NCBI GenBank assembly: GCA_003254885.1
Contig: QANT01007002.1
Coordinates: forward strand, 30,786-94,785
Reading direction: 5' to 3'
Source: Purshia tridentata
Taxonomy: Eukaryota > Streptophyta > Magnoliopsida > Rosales > Rosaceae
DNA length: 64,000 nt
This document shows positions 1-12,570 of this stretch, in pieces. Both the position numbers and the translations under genes were made by a program. The notes under the pieces were generated by a model. The model worked only from the letters and a program-made list of their open reading frames with translations. It searched no databases and was not told where the DNA came from. Numbering within the stretch: the first letter of the stretch is position 1; each line of letters opens with the position of its first letter.

Positions 1-673
1 TACTTTAACACAGGCCCTGTTCAGATATATATTCTCACAAAAGCACTTGAAAAGGACATACCCAAGCATGCAACCAGGTATCTTCCAAAGCAATACATGG
101 CAAAGGATTCGTAGCAATCCCGTAGAATAGCACAATCAACACTAATTGATGGGTTCACCAAAGATACTAACTGTCAACAACAACCAAGTTAGAAAAGAAA
201 AGAAAAGAAATTACACAAATCAGATGCAGTGTACGTTTCTGTATGTAACACATACACATCTATACATCTAATTTCAATAATAAGCTAAGACAAGCTTTTA
301 AAAAAAAAAAGGAAAAAAAAAAACTTAGTCTTCAGTCCTCACAAATGAACAGTAGCAGCAACTGAACAAATAATAAATGTATATTAAACTCATCAGCTTC
401 CAGGTGTTAAAAAGAAGCATGGATGTTTGAGAACAAAAAAAATAAAAATTGATAAATTCAACATCTTTTGTATGTTAAATCTCAAGTTAAGGCTCACCAT
501 GCACATTAAACAGCAAAAAAAATTTTACACTATAATTTCCCCCACCCTCTCTTTTCTTAACTTCTTTCCCTACCATTTCTCTACATTGTCTCTCCTTTCA
601 ATGAATTCACAGTAATAATCGTTCTATATATATAATTATAATCAAAATTAGAAAATAGATATAAAGAACTTAC

Positions 674-991
674 CGACTCTACTGCATAGCATGGAACCAT
701 GAGGATAACACCAATTAAAAACTTTTGCTCCTGAAAAGTGTGTGCAAACCAAAATGGAACAATGCATGTCAGCTAGAAATATAATAATATAAAACCATGC
801 ATATTTAAATATTATTCGTACCAATAGCAGATGAATACCTCAGGATTCTTGTATGCAGAAAGGTGCTCAAATAGAAGATAAATTGAAAGGGTAAGAGTGA
901 CAAGTACAAAGGCACCGCAAACTAGACTTGCCCATGTAGGAGGTGAGTAGGCCAACTGGGTAATGAGATCGAGAAATGGTGTTATCCTCAT
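674..991 (-). CDS. TMEM184/LAZ1-like (DUF300) membrane protein, 5' part
   Basis: First two coding exons of a multi-pass membrane protein related to organic solute transporter alpha; plant members include LAZ1-type tonoplast proteins. Exon 1 is 839-991 (51 codons) and exon 2 is 674-730 (19 codons), both bounded by GT/AG. The ATG at 989-991 has an in-frame TAG two codons upstream, which fixes the start. Residues about 15-51 read SPPTWASLVCGAFVLV, a first transmembrane helix, then FEHLSAYKNPE; exon 2 gives EQKFLIGVILMVPCYAVES. The FEHL.AYKNPEEQKFLIGVILMVPCY block is diagnostic of the family. The rest of the protein lies beyond the left edge, and 1-673 is intron. A 5' UTR intron is plausible, with a GTAAGT donor near 2079 and an acceptor near 1016. 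The family is recognised; transport function is not shown by the sequence. Confidence 0.88.
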
Positions 992-2079
992 CAGCTATGT
1001 TTTCTTCTGGCCACCCTATATTCTCAAATATTGCCAGCATAATGGAATTATCAATTCACAAACATATGCATTAGGTGCTGAATCACCACAGAAAAAAGAA
1101 TATGGACCTGTTCACACAGATGATGAGTAATAAGCATAAATTGAGAGTAAAAATTACACAGATTCAAAACCTGCTACCTACTTTATGATTCCCACAAAGT
1201 ATAAAGGCACATGCAGAAGAGAAAAAAAAAATTGGTAAAAGGGTGCAAGGAAAATAAAAAACTAATGCCATAATTTGTTCAGAGATCACCATTGCACTGC
1301 ATGCCAAAGCTATGCAGGTACCATGCAGTACCATTACATGTAACCATTATAATGCACGTATTAGCTCTGTTTTTTAATGCTTTGCAACTGAGTTAAGATA
1401 TTGAATCAAAATCATATACTTTTCTACATTATCGTTTCTGGTATATAGAGCATTTGATCATACAAATAATTCCACCATAATGTTCACCATCCTAATTAGT
1501 ATACAATTACATATGCAAATCGGTGGCCATTCAATTTAGACCAACCCTCAAAGACTCAAAAATGGCATCTCAAATCATTGGAGAAGAAAAATGCTGAGCA
1601 TCTACCCCAAAAGTGCATTTATCAGTCATTGAGATATGCAAGAAAACATTCCATACAGGAATCATTTTTCCGAAATATAATCCAATATTTTAATAATTAT
1701 TCCACAGAAAAAAGAAAACAATTTGGTTGATGTAGATTGGCAATCAATTAGACAATAATGAGAGCAGGGAAAATCCACACGAACTGTAACAAATATGAAA
1801 TCATGAAAACAAAAGATATTCAATCTAATTACATGTATATGGCTAAAAAAGGATAAAAACTCATGCCCACTAACCCAAATGAGCTCATTTAGGAACAATT
1901 ACTCAGATAATAGAAGTCAAATACATTAAACTCAGTAAATTGATTCAGTTTCGCACACTTCACCAGCAACCAAACAGAGAATTCAGAATTAACAGCATAT
2001 GAACTGATTGCTACAATCTTCCGATCAACTAGGCTCGAGGTGCATAAGGAAGATAAGGGTCAGAAGAAAAACCACTTAC

Positions 2080-2320
2080 AGTTACAGAGGTTCGTCGACT
2101 TGTCCAGAAAGAGAGAGAGAAGTACCGTTCCACATGAAAAATCAAATCAAATAAACCCCAGAAATTTTGCAATTTTGTATTATAGAACCATCTGAAACTC
2201 GACACGGACGCGGCACGTGACATTTTTTGTTTTTTTGTCAAGGAAATAACTTTTTGATGCCCAAAGTAAATAAGCGAGATATTCGACTGTACCAAGTACC
2301 AAGTACCAACCAAAAAAAAA
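2080..2320 (-). other. Possible non-coding first exon of the TMEM184-like gene
   Basis: On the minus strand a good donor (GTAAGT) lies at about 2079, and no coding start fits between it and the ATG at 991. The simplest model is a 5' UTR exon here with a ~1-kb leader intron. The open frame in this stretch resembles no protein I know. This is inference; a cDNA would settle it. Confidence 0.3.
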
Positions 2321-2399
2321 AAAGGTTAAAAAGGAAGATAAATAAATGGCAACTTCATTTTTTCATTAGTTAGCATTTTCCCAACACCAAAAATATAGA

Positions 2400-3065
2400 A
2401 AATAATTTACACATGTGGTGAGATGGTGAGAAAAACACGTGCATATATATTGTTGACTAATGATCTCATACATAATAAAATTTTGAAATGTAGATGTGCA
2501 CAGGAATTCAACAGCAATCATAGTTTTTGCGATATTGTCAGCTGGAACAAGAAAATAATGACATAAGCATATTAATACGGTATATGCCTGCTAATGCTTT
2601 GGGGTGATGGGCTGGGTTTTCACTGTATTTATTTTTAGAGTATTATACATTTTATCAAGTAATGATTAATTTGAGAGTACGTACTATTATAGGCAAACAA
2701 CTCTCTCTCTCTCTCAAAATTTGATTTTTACTGAATTTTAAGATTGTCACAGTGATGCATATACGTACATGATCAACAATATGGAGTTGGAAAATGCTAT
2801 CCTCCTAACCATGGTTCAAAAACTGAACAGAAGGTGTGGACAATTAAACAAACAGTTACTTGTTAAGTACGAAACCAATCAGCCATGTTGATGCATGGGA
2901 TTGTGCGAGAGTGTAATATGGTATAAAGTCCTGTACGTGATATTGAATCAGCAGTAGACTAATTGGCTGAGATCAAGAGTACTTCACTCTTCCTTGCTTA
3001 ATTAGCAGTATCAAATGAATTGAACAGATTACTGCTGCATTATATTGGCTCACTGACCATATATG
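2400..3065 (-). pseudogene. Degenerate duplicate of the EF-hand gene's 3' end
   Basis: This stretch is a diverged copy of 4100-4670. On the minus strand 2955-3050 reproduces the last coding exon of the neighbouring EF-hand gene, including the acceptor and the TAATCTGTT start, but carries small insertions that break the frame and give a TAA. Further shared blocks include TTCAAAAACTGAAC at 2815 and 4367, and gcagtagac at 2951 and 4578. The offset drifts from about 1,550 to 1,630 bp, so indels have accumulated. It is probably a local tandem duplication of the terminal exon and 3' flank, no longer coding. Confidence 0.7.
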
Positions 3066-3360
3066 ACACACAGGTTAAGATGCATAAGAATGGCGGTAAT
3101 CATATATATATATATATATATTCAGCATTTAAAGACCAACTACCCTTTATCTTATCCCCATGATTCAACCACCAGAGCTCCATTTGTTTAGCTATATGAG
3201 TTCACACATCGAACACACAACTAAAAGTCTAAAGTTGACAACTTCCAAACCATTGAATGCAATACTTTGATTCCGAAAATACATTTTCTGGAGCATTATG
3301 GCCATGCACTAGCATCTGCAGCAAAGAAAAGCACATGACTTTTTTGAAGATTGACACGAG

Positions 3361-3633
3361 CTACCTACCACGCAAACATGGGACAATGTATTGTGCATTG
3401 TTTACATTATGAATTATCATGCAATGGTCAGTGCGGGTCTGGAGGGGAGGGAGAGGTTGCATTTGAAGAGGGGTTTGGGGTTTGCAGATGGGATTGTCGT
3501 GAAGACTTTGAACGGAAATTTGTGGCAGATCGCCATTATTGACAGGAGTGGGTGAGTAGCTTGGGGTTTTAGCTTGTCCAAGTAGACTGGGTTTTGAAGA
3601 AATTTCATGGGCCTGGTGGGTCGGGCTAAACAC
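3361..3633 (-). pseudogene. Possible fragment of a nuclear gene, unrecognised
   Basis: This is a locally C-rich stretch on the minus strand (G-rich on plus), unlike the AT-rich surroundings. One frame begins MAICHKFPFKVF and continues Ser/Pro/Lys-rich with few acidic residues, like a plastid transit peptide, then stops. No downstream exon is visible. It may be a captured or truncated gene start, or chance. I do not recognise it. Confidence 0.2.
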
Positions 3634-4547
3634 TAGATAGTGGCAAAGTAATTATTATAAGAAATTTAGAAAAGGAACACTATTTTTCAGTCACTTGTTT
3701 ACTTTTTGATTTGAGGAACAACCCAAAAAGAAAAAAAACAAAACAAAAAAAGAAAAAAAAACAACCAAGGGGGTGATTAGAGAACTACATAGTAGTTAAG
3801 GGGCTACAAATTAATTGAGCACTAGAAATTAGACAGCAACATTAACTCAGATAACAGACACTTTGTTACTCTCGGATGTATGGTATATAACGCAGTGAAA
3901 AATAATAAATTACTTAGCAACTTCCTTTTCTTATTTATAAGATTTTCAGACATTTATGATTGATAAGTCATAAGACAATTCATGGTTCAGGCAGTTATTA
4001 AGAATAGGAAGCGATAACCGAATTGAGTTCATGGATTTAACTAGGTCAGGTTACAGTATAGACCAACAAATGATTTTCCTATTCGAAACCCATTTGAGAG
4101 AAGCAAGTGCATATTCTCCTGATCAATGATCATACATTGAGAAAAACACTTGGATATATAAAATGATACACAAAGGAATTCCACAGCATCCTTGGTCATT
4201 GCCTCATTTCATATTCTGCAATTGGCAGCTGGACATAAAAAGAATGACATCCATCAGCATATTAAGTATATGTCAATAAATGACGAAAAATATGTAATGA
4301 TTGTCACAGTGATCCATGTGTATGATTAGTGATATGAAGTTGGCAAATCCTATCCAGAACCCCCCGTTCAAAAACTGAACTCATGGTGTGAACTGACAAA
4401 TGGCGACTTGTTAATTCAAACATAAGTTTGACAGAATGGATGTAGAAGGCGGCCATTCTTTTTTGTTTATTTCCTCAATTAGCCAACATAATCCTTTTAT
4501 AATCAGATAAAAAAACAATTGATGAGGCTGTGCACAACTGTAATATA

Positions 4548-6892
4548 TTATCTATCATACTGAATCAGGCACTCACTGCAGTAGACAAATTGGTTGAGGT
4601 CAAGAGTAACTCTTCCTTGCTTAGCAGTATCAAATGAGTTAAACAGATTACTGCAAATGACAACCAACACAATCAGTCTTCCAAATAGCATATTAGATGT
4701 AACTTAATATAGATGTAAACCTCAAATATTGAAAGCTCCACTTTAAGTAAAGCATCTTCAAAATGGAACCTGAGCATGGATGTGTATGTGTGTACGTTAC
4801 ATGTATAGATAATTTTGTCTAATCTAACCTACGTTAATATTGGGAACTCATTAAATCTGAGTTTAAACCTCAAAATCAATGTATAGGCACCATTTCTTCT
4901 AAAACATATGCTTTATGTGAATTCACAACCTACCGAGCAGACTGCAAGAATATACAAAGAGATATGAAGTCATCTAGTCGGAACATTCCATTCTTATTTT
5001 GATCAAAGCTCTGCACAATTAAGAGGAAGAATCAGCAATATCAAACCATCTCAAGCCTTGCATATATGAGCCTTTGTATGATTTTCTTTCTTTGAGGGAT
5101 GTAATATGGAGTCAAATAAACATTCATCAAAACAGACCATGACACAACCAAAAGGATAATATTAGAGACGTGTGTGCGCGCGCGCGCGTGTGTGTATTGA
5201 GAGAAAGAGAAAGAGAGAGAGAGAGAGAGTATACCTCACAGACTGTGTAGAAAGCAGGAGAATCCAGCATGAAACCAACTTTCACCAATGCCTGCAGCAA
5301 TGATCCAGAAATTAATAATTCAGAAAAGAAATATAAAATAAGAGATTGGGCACGGAGGAAGAAGTAACACAGCCTTCCTATAACAGTACTGTCAAAAATC
5401 AAAAGATGCAAGAAGCTTTAAGTGCCAGAAACATTCACTCCTAGTGATATTTTAAGATACAAACTTCAATATGGTAAAAAAAAAAAAAAAAGGGATACAA
5501 ACTTCAATTCTTCATCCAAGACAGACAAAACTAGATATCTACCTTTTGCACATCATCAGGAACAAGATAGCCACGACCCCTGTACAAGTACACCAACCAA
5601 ATTACGCAATTGTTAAATGCATCCAACTGTAATTGAAGCAATTACCCTGATCTCAAACATTTTCAACTAAAAAGAGAACATAGATAATATGTATATGTAA
5701 TACATTCAGTTGCAGGCATGGTGAAAGAAGATCAGAGGAGCATAAAAGTTCAAGTCAAGCATTGCATTGCTCAATCAATAGAATCATAAACTTTTATAAA
5801 GTTTTATAATTTCCTAGCATGCACAGGTTTTGCAAAAGATTATCAACTGTCAATTTTTTTTCTACGGAAAAAAACTAACTGCCTAATAATGTCTATCATA
5901 CACAGTCAAGTGCACCGCCCACAAGAAAAAACATAAGACTGTCGACCACTTCTTTAAAGCAACCAACTTAATTATCAACAGATAAGATGAATCTTACGAT
6001 ATCTGTTGCTTCATACTAACACGGATGAATCTATCATATACACCTTTAATTAGGTTGATTTGAAGACACTGCAACTCAAATCACGAGAGCATGTTTACTA
6101 GAGCGAACAAGAAACTGCTTAAATAAATTGCAATGAGCATTGAATCACCTCTCTAGATCTGAGAAGGCTTGTTGAACCTGAAGACAAAAATCCCAAGAAA
6201 AAATACATGTAACTCGTAGGAATACTTAGAACACATGGGCATCCTCGAATTTGAGGCGTTACATCTTAAGAAAATAGGGGCTTTGAGATAAAAGTGAACA
6301 GAGCAATGGTGTGTGGTATTGAACTAAAAACTGCATTTGCATGATAAAATTTTTCACCTTGACAAGGAACTTGTTGAGCGCAACAAACTCTGAGACATAT
6401 AGATTGTATAAAAATCAGTGAACCATATATACAAAATTACAAGCAAACAAAAGGGTATATAAATTACAGCATTAAGCATAACAAACATAAACTAAATTAT
6501 AGAAATTTTTGCAAAAATATAAGCATATACCTCCAAAGCTCATAGTCCCATTTCTGTCAAAATCATACATCCTGCAAAAGGCTACGTATTCATCAATATG
6601 TGCCAGTAAACAAATACATACACGAAACTGATAGTGTAAAAAGTATTCATATGTGGACCTTATCATTTGCTGAACCACTGAGAGAGAGAATTCGAGGTTT
6701 CCAACAGCGAGAGCACCCTGATCATCAAAAGGCCATAGATTATTAGGAAAAAGAAAACAGAAAATGAAATTAGAGGTTTATAGCGCGAAGAGAATGAAGA
6801 AGAAGAACCTTGAGCTGAGGTGCTGTGATGTTTCCAGTGTTCGCCGAGTCAACTCGCGCGAACCACTCTCTCAGAATCGTGGCGTTCTCCAT
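4548..6892 (-). CDS. Penta-EF-hand (PEF) calcium-binding protein
   Basis: Nine exons: 6809-6892, 6659-6717, 6531-6571, 6358-6389, 6149-6177, 5543-5579, 5235-5291, 4934-5010, 4548-4650. All junctions are GT/AG and the phase is continuous, giving 519 nt and 172 residues. It belongs to the ALG-2/sorcin/calpain-small-subunit type of calcium sensor, which binds partner proteins through a dimerising fifth hand. EF1 (D15 to Q26) is non-canonical at its end. EF2 (D51-F-D53-R-N55-G-T-M-S-F-G-E62) and EF4 (FDQNKNGMFRLDDF) are full loops. EF3 (DLERGRGYL) and EF5 (FDTAKQGRVTLDL) are degenerate. The start follows CT-rich leader and no upstream coding exon is seen. The last exon contains a strong alternative donor (A|GTGAGT, about 4578), so the true C-terminus may come from an unseen exon. 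Partners are unknown. Confidence 0.88.
5166..5232. repeat. Compound (GT/GC)n-(GA)n microsatellite in an intron
   Basis: GTGTG, then alternating CG, then GTGTGT, followed by interrupted GAGAAAGAGA and pure GA, ending just before the donor of exon 7 of the EF-hand gene. It lies in the intron between exons 7 and 8, and its CT strand is next to the 5' splice site of the transcribed strand. Confidence 0.9.
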
Positions 6893-7809
6893 TTTCTCTC
6901 TGCTGTCAGAGTGACGTTGTGAACTTGTGATGCTAGCTCGATTCTTTATTCCGAGTGATGCTTGATCGATTCTTCTCTGTGTTTTATGATTTTTATCTAA
7001 TTATTTACATTATCTAGAAACGTCGCCGTTTTATCTGGTGCCCTTTTTAGTTTTCCATGTTCTACAAATTTTTTGTTGTTTTTGTAGGATGGTTGCATAC
7101 TTATTTGGACATATTATCAAACACGTTATTTTATCCTAATTTTATCAATGAATGAAATTTTAACGGATATGTGAAAAAGATTTTTGTTGGGGCAAATTTA
7201 TTGGATAAATTCCTTAGTGTCATTCTTTTATAATCATGTACAACACACAAAAAGGTGATAAAAAATGAGTGTGTGTGTTAACCACTATGGTTTATATTGA
7301 ATTAATTTTTCTTTGATTTTAGGGGAGGGGAAATTCGAAATTGGGTCTCTCCATTAAACTAAGAGCTAGTTAGAAATTGAATGATTTGTTTTATCATCTC
7401 TAAATATTGCTTACAGCCCCCCTTCAATACTTCAGTACTTCAGAATCACATTTTAAAGTTAAACATTTAGAGAGGCAAACACATTTAGAAACAAAAGTAA
7501 CTGTTTGTAATTGTATGAGAGGCAAACACATTTATATCACTCAGATCAAAGAAACCGTTTGTACTCCAGGAAACATTAAAACACTACTAAACAAAACATT
7601 GACATTATCTGCATACTAAAGTAGATTTATCTGCAGCGTGCAGACTAAGATAGATGTACTGGTGTTGGCAACAAAAGGAACCCACCCCACATTGTTCTTA
7701 AACCCCCCAGGGCAACTTCTGTTGCTCAGTGACAAATTAAGAAAGATCTTAAAAATTAGAGAGTTTTGGCCGCTTAAAATTTGATCGACCTTCTTCTTTG
7801 TCAGCACCG
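6893..7809. other. Intergenic: EF-hand gene promoter and cyclin 3' flank
   Basis: AT-rich spacer between two minus-strand genes. The first ~150 bp beyond 6893 would hold the 5' UTR and promoter of the EF-hand gene; the part next to 7809 would be the cyclin 3' UTR. I see no coding exon or repeat here. Confidence 0.5.
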
Positions 7810-10625
7810 TCAGAGATCAAGCAGGAGGAAATCAGCTGGTTCAGCTTTAGCTGCATACCCAAACTTCCATGTACTGTACTTCCTGTGTACTCCAGTAAGT
7901 TTCCCAGCTTCAGCCTTCTGATGGAAAGTCACTATCATCCTTGAGCATTCTCTGTTGGTACACACACACAACATCAGCATTCTGATGAGTAAATATTTCA
8001 TGTATGCCTAATGTAAGTAAAATAGATTTCATGTATACACAACATCAGCTTCCTGAGAAGTAAAAAGACTTCATGTATGACTACTCCTTGACACATTCTG
8101 TACTATATTCGCTAATAGAAGTTTAGTGATGTGGTACACTACTGTGATGCAGGAATGTGGTCCAAATAATTCTATTATTCCATGTATACCATAAAAATTG
8201 CTATGAATCATGAAACTCAGTTCAACATATACTCACTGGAGTTCATCTTCTGAGTAATTAGTGTACCACTCGTTGGTTTTGCTCCACTGCTTGAACCGTG
8301 AAAGACTACACTGGGCAGTGTAAATGGCTGCAGCAGCAAGCAGAGATGGTTGAAACCTGAGCATTTCATACTCCACCAGGCATAGCTCAATGAGGAAGAA
8401 GGACAGAAGCTCAAGCTGCTCCAATTCCACGAGTGCCAAGTACATTAATATTAATATTTTAATGAGGAAAAAATGAAAAGAACAATATAATTGAATCTTA
8501 TAATGTGGGATCCTATTACTCACCTTTTTTTCTGATTGGGCTGCCTTGAGGAATCTTTTCATGAACACATATGGGGTAGGAACAGAAAAGTTGAATTGTA
8601 AATTGTTCACCATTGACTTCTCCTATTGGATAAGAAACAAGAAAACTATTGAATACAATTTTACTATGAAATAAAGTAATGAGAGTACAAATTAATGAAA
8701 GATTATATTACCATATCAAGGACATCGTTCCTTGTGTATGCCTTATCTGATATCAGAACAAAATCCTCCACAATGGGGACAGAAACCTCCTCATACTTGC
8801 AAGCGAGTAACATGGCTGTCACACCAACCAATTGAAGCTTCTTTCTGATCACCGACTGGCGCTCTAGGAACCTGTCTATAAGATTGACAGTAAGGAATAA
8901 TGTCTCATCCATAAGCTCAAACTTGTAGTGGACCTGTTAACACAATCAAACCCATTAACAATCTATTCACAGGTGTTAACATTTAAAAACCTAATTCATA
9001 AAATGAGTTTAATATAGTACCTCAATAAGCCAGTCAATAAGAATAGCCCTCATTTTCTCGTTGATGTCAGGTTGCTGGGTCATGTAACTTGGGGAGACAC
9101 AGCTTAACTTCTGCAGTATTAAGATGACTATTCTTCAGTAAATCAAATTTAGATGGCAACATCTCCTAACTATTGGGCCAATTTTCTGTAATTTATTTCT
9201 TTCAGATCTTAATCATTTGACAATCTGACCAACTAACCAATTTTATCACAATATTATGGCAGAGAAATGTAAAGTTGTTCATCAGTTGCTAATGTTATGA
9301 AGAATGCATTTCATTGCAAAAACAAAGAAACCATTAATGTGGTCCTACACTTGCATATACAACAACATAGCCTTGCCTAACTATTTGGGGTTGGCTACAT
9401 GAACTTTTTTCCACTGCTCCCTTCAATCCTAAGCCATATTATACCACAGAAAACACTATAGTATATGCTTTCGATAGCTAATGCAAATATACCTCAGTTT
9501 CCCTGTAGTGAGCATAGATGTCATCTATGTACTCAACGACACTAAGTGGATCCTTCACGCTGCTGCTGTCAATATCCATGACAGGGTCCTCCACCTCTTC
9601 ATCCTCCTCCTGTAGTAATTCAACAACACCAACCTTGTTAAATACCCAAATGAGTAAATAGGAACCCTTGATTAAAGAATGCAGGTAGTACTAGACACAC
9701 ATACCATCCTATCAATTTCATCTAGCATGGCTTCTGTGTGCTTCACATACATTGGCACAGGGACATCACAATCATCATCCTCATCATCCTCCACATCTAT
9801 GATTTCACAGTCCACCAGAGCACTAGAATTTGCAGTAGATGAGCTAAGATTCTTAGTTTCCTTATCACAGTCCTTCACACCACTCGGATTTGCAACCAAT
9901 GAAGTCACAGTCACTTCCTTGGTTTCCTAATAACAATATAACCAACACAATATACTTAAATTTCAATTCAAATTGGAAAATCAGTTGAAATTAAAAGCTT
10001 CTTGTCATTGGTCTAAACGGGTATACCTTTGAGAACTGCTGGACCATTTGTGCTGCAAACCTCCTACACAAACATCAAGTAATAAAAATTAAATCCTTTG
10101 AGAAAACAAAATAACAAAGATGGAAATCAAATAAGAGTGAGTTCCAACCTTGTAATTGGTCTATGTGCTGCTAGATTTGCCGCGTTCTTATTACATTCTG
10201 CATCTTTCCTGAAAAACGAAGGTCCCAAATTAGTTAATTAGAAATTGAAAGACTACTAGAAAAAGAACCCAAATGTCAGAACAAAAAAAAAATTACAAAG
10301 AGATTCAGATTATAAGAAAATGCCACATACCCATAACACTCTCTTTTGTTGACAACGCAGGGGTTGAGGGTAGATCTTGTAATGTTATGGATATCGCCTA
10401 GTGCCCGTCTCTGATTGTGCCCCACCTCCTTCACAAACTTAATACCCCCCATTCTTGGACCCTCTTTAAAATTCAAAAAAAAAAAAAAAAACAAAAGGTA
10501 GTAAATAAATTTTAAATTCAAAATGAAATGTCAAGCTTTAACAGGCAAATTTAAAGTTCTGTTGTGTCTCTACCTTGGAGATTCGAGGACCTAATGAGAC
10601 CTGGGTTGTTCTCCTTTGAACCCAT
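7810..10625 (-). CDS. CYCB2: B2-type mitotic cyclin
   Basis: Eleven exons: 10574-10625, 10331-10463, 10149-10208, 10027-10063, 9705-9926, 9493-9609, 9021-9110, 8712-8933, 8524-8622, 8237-8415, 7810-7951. The total is 1,353 nt, 450 residues, with continuous phase. It is the regulatory subunit of mitotic CDK complexes at G2/M, acting in nucleus and cytoplasm. It has a KEN box at residues 4-6 and a destruction box RRALGDIHN at 36-44, both degrons for APC/C. An acidic linker follows at about 130-185. The N-terminal cyclin box contains MRAILIDW (227-234), the [21 protein letters not shown]-type helix and LLACKYEE. The C-terminal cyclin fold runs about 313-435. The HYKFEL signature points to CYCB2 rather than CYCB1. 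MSA-type motifs lie upstream. No defect is seen. Confidence 0.95.
9345..9455. mobile_element. SINE-like fragment in a cyclin intron
   Basis: A block reading caacaacatagcc, then ggggttggctacatgaa, then ttcaatcctaagccatatta resembles the conserved part of common plant SINEs, which carry a GGGGTCGGCTACATGAA-type motif. It sits in the intron between cyclin exons 6 and 7. Ends and target duplication are not clear, so this is a partial, old copy at best. Confidence 0.45.
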
Positions 10626-11111
10626 TTCGCTAACCTTCAAGAGCAGCCCCAATAGATTAGTGCCAATAAGAAACAACGAAAATCAAACCCTCTAAATAAA
10701 ATTTAAACAAGGGGAAAAAGCCATGATCTAGAACTTGAAGAAGAAGACTGCAACGAAACCAAGATCAACCCTTTTCGGAAAACAAAGAAAAGAACGAAAG
10801 AAACCCGATAACCTTGAAGATAAACTGGTGTAAATAAAAGCTAACAAGCCCTTTAGCTTCAGTCTTCAAAAGTCCGAGGGAGGCTCTACTCTGAAATCAG
10901 AGAAAGGAGTGGCCTATTTTCTTGGCAAGCCCCCTCTCTCTCTTTCTCTCTCCTGTGTGTCTCTGTCTCAGTGTTTCTTTTGGGGGTTCTTTAAAATGGG
11001 GTTTTATTAGCAGACTCTCACAGAATAAAAGGAAAAGAAATAAAAAGCGAAAATTGGCACGGAGAGAACGGGCATAATACACCTCCCCCTTCTTATTCCG
11101 ATTTTGAATAT

Positions 11112-11183
11112 AACGGCTACTAAATCCTGACCGTCCGATCTTAATACCAGCGAAAAGTCGCGATGCTCTGTCCCTAACGGCTA
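11112..11183. promoter_or_regulatory. MSA-type G2/M elements upstream of the cyclin
   Basis: CCTAACGGCTA at 11173-11183 matches the mitosis-specific activator consensus YCYAACGGYYA at every position. A second AACGG core with a near match (TATAACGGCTA) is at about 11109-11119. MSA sites bind three-repeat MYB (MYB3R) factors and drive G2/M expression of B cyclins. The sites are about 490-560 bp upstream of the cyclin ATG, on the opposite strand to the gene. Confidence 0.65.
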
Positions 11184-11224
11184 TCTCGCTTTTGTGCTTC
11201 GTGTCCTGTGATTTGAAATACTTT

Positions 11225-11310
11225 GTGGGCCGGGCCTTGTGGTTTGATTATTTAGGCTGGGCTTGGACTTTCTATCTCTGTAAAAAAGCCCAAGAGCCAT
11301 AAATACACGC
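11225..11310. promoter_or_regulatory. Cluster of TGGGC (site II-like) motifs
   Basis: GTGGGCC, GCTGGGCTTGG and AAGCCCAAG occur within 85 bp, about 600-690 bp upstream of the cyclin start. TGGGCY site II elements bind TCP factors in promoters of plant proliferation genes. The link to this cyclin is inferred from position. Confidence 0.4.
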
Positions 11311-12561
11311 TCTACGTGACCAATGATTTGGCTTTTTTCTTTGCCATTTAGGGAAATCTACTAATGTGGAGCCGGGGACTCAACCCATAAATACGCTCTG
11401 CATCACTATGGAAACTTGGAAAGTGTTCCTAGAAGCTCCCATGCCACGTGGCTCACAACAATTTCATATATTTTCTAATTTTGATTTACCAAAATAAAGG
11501 AGAAATTAAAAACTTTGATTTTGAATCCTCCATTCTTTAATAAGCAATGCTCCTTTCTGTTTTTTTCTTTTAAACAACGAGTAAGATGAAACCAAAAATA
11601 CAAAAAAAATTAATTATTGGTGCTTATCTCTAGATTATGAATTTGTGACATATGCTAGATGTTACACCACTTGTTAGTTGTTTATTGAGTCCATGTCATT
11701 CGACATATGGTTGATAAATTATTTATTATTAATGTGCATATTTTCTTTGATACAAATTTATACTATTAGAAAGTCAATCCAAAATCAATGTCTTGCAAGG
11801 TTCACACAAAAATTGTGAGGAAAAAAAAAACAGAGACAAATATCATGTAACTCACTCTCCTCTCTACATAGTTTTCATTTGAGCTTTACTATTGGTTTCA
11901 AATTTAACATATCATTTTAGCTCTTAATCATTTAACTATAATTGAATCATTTGCCAACAAAATCATGCAGATTATTATTTTTAAAATAAATTGTAAATCT
12001 ATACTTGCATTGTTAACCATTTCGTAATTCAAGTTTTTCATTTTTCTTTTGATCAAACAACAAAAGGTTTCCATTAATTTAGTATGTTACTATATATGAA
12101 TATGATATTATCAAACAGTATTGTGTAGAGGGTCTCATAAAATTTGCAGATCAGTTTTCCTTTCTTGTTTTCTTGATTAGCAATTCATCTCTTGGCCTGG
12201 AAACTACGATCACTTTGAAAATCAAGAGTCGATCTTTTCTTATTTTAATTTTTTCACAAGATTGGAATCTAGACATTAATATTGAAATCTTGTTATTAAT
12301 TTGACACCAAAACAATTTGGTGGGTACGGGCATATCATGCAACCACAACACGAAATAGACTTGACCTGCAAAATGTGGTTGCTGCACTGTCAATCACTCA
12401 GAAGTCGGAGCTTTTGTCCATTAATTCCATTTGTGGCCCCAAAAAGTACTTAATTACAAAGAGACTGCACCATGGAGACTTGGCGTCAAGCTCTTAGCTC
12501 CACATGTGCTGAGTCATCAACATATGGATCCTCAATCCTATTCCGATATTGCAACAAACGA
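11311..12561. other. AT-rich intergenic DNA
   Basis: No coding exon, tRNA or clear repeat recognised. It lies between the cyclin promoter and a MITE. Confidence 0.5.
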
Positions 12562-12570
12562 AAATGGAAT

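Noticed and set aside
5127-5411. 94-codon minus-strand frame rich in Leu-Ser
   Set aside because: Runs through the intronic GA/GT microsatellite; only the part at 5235-5291 is a true exon.
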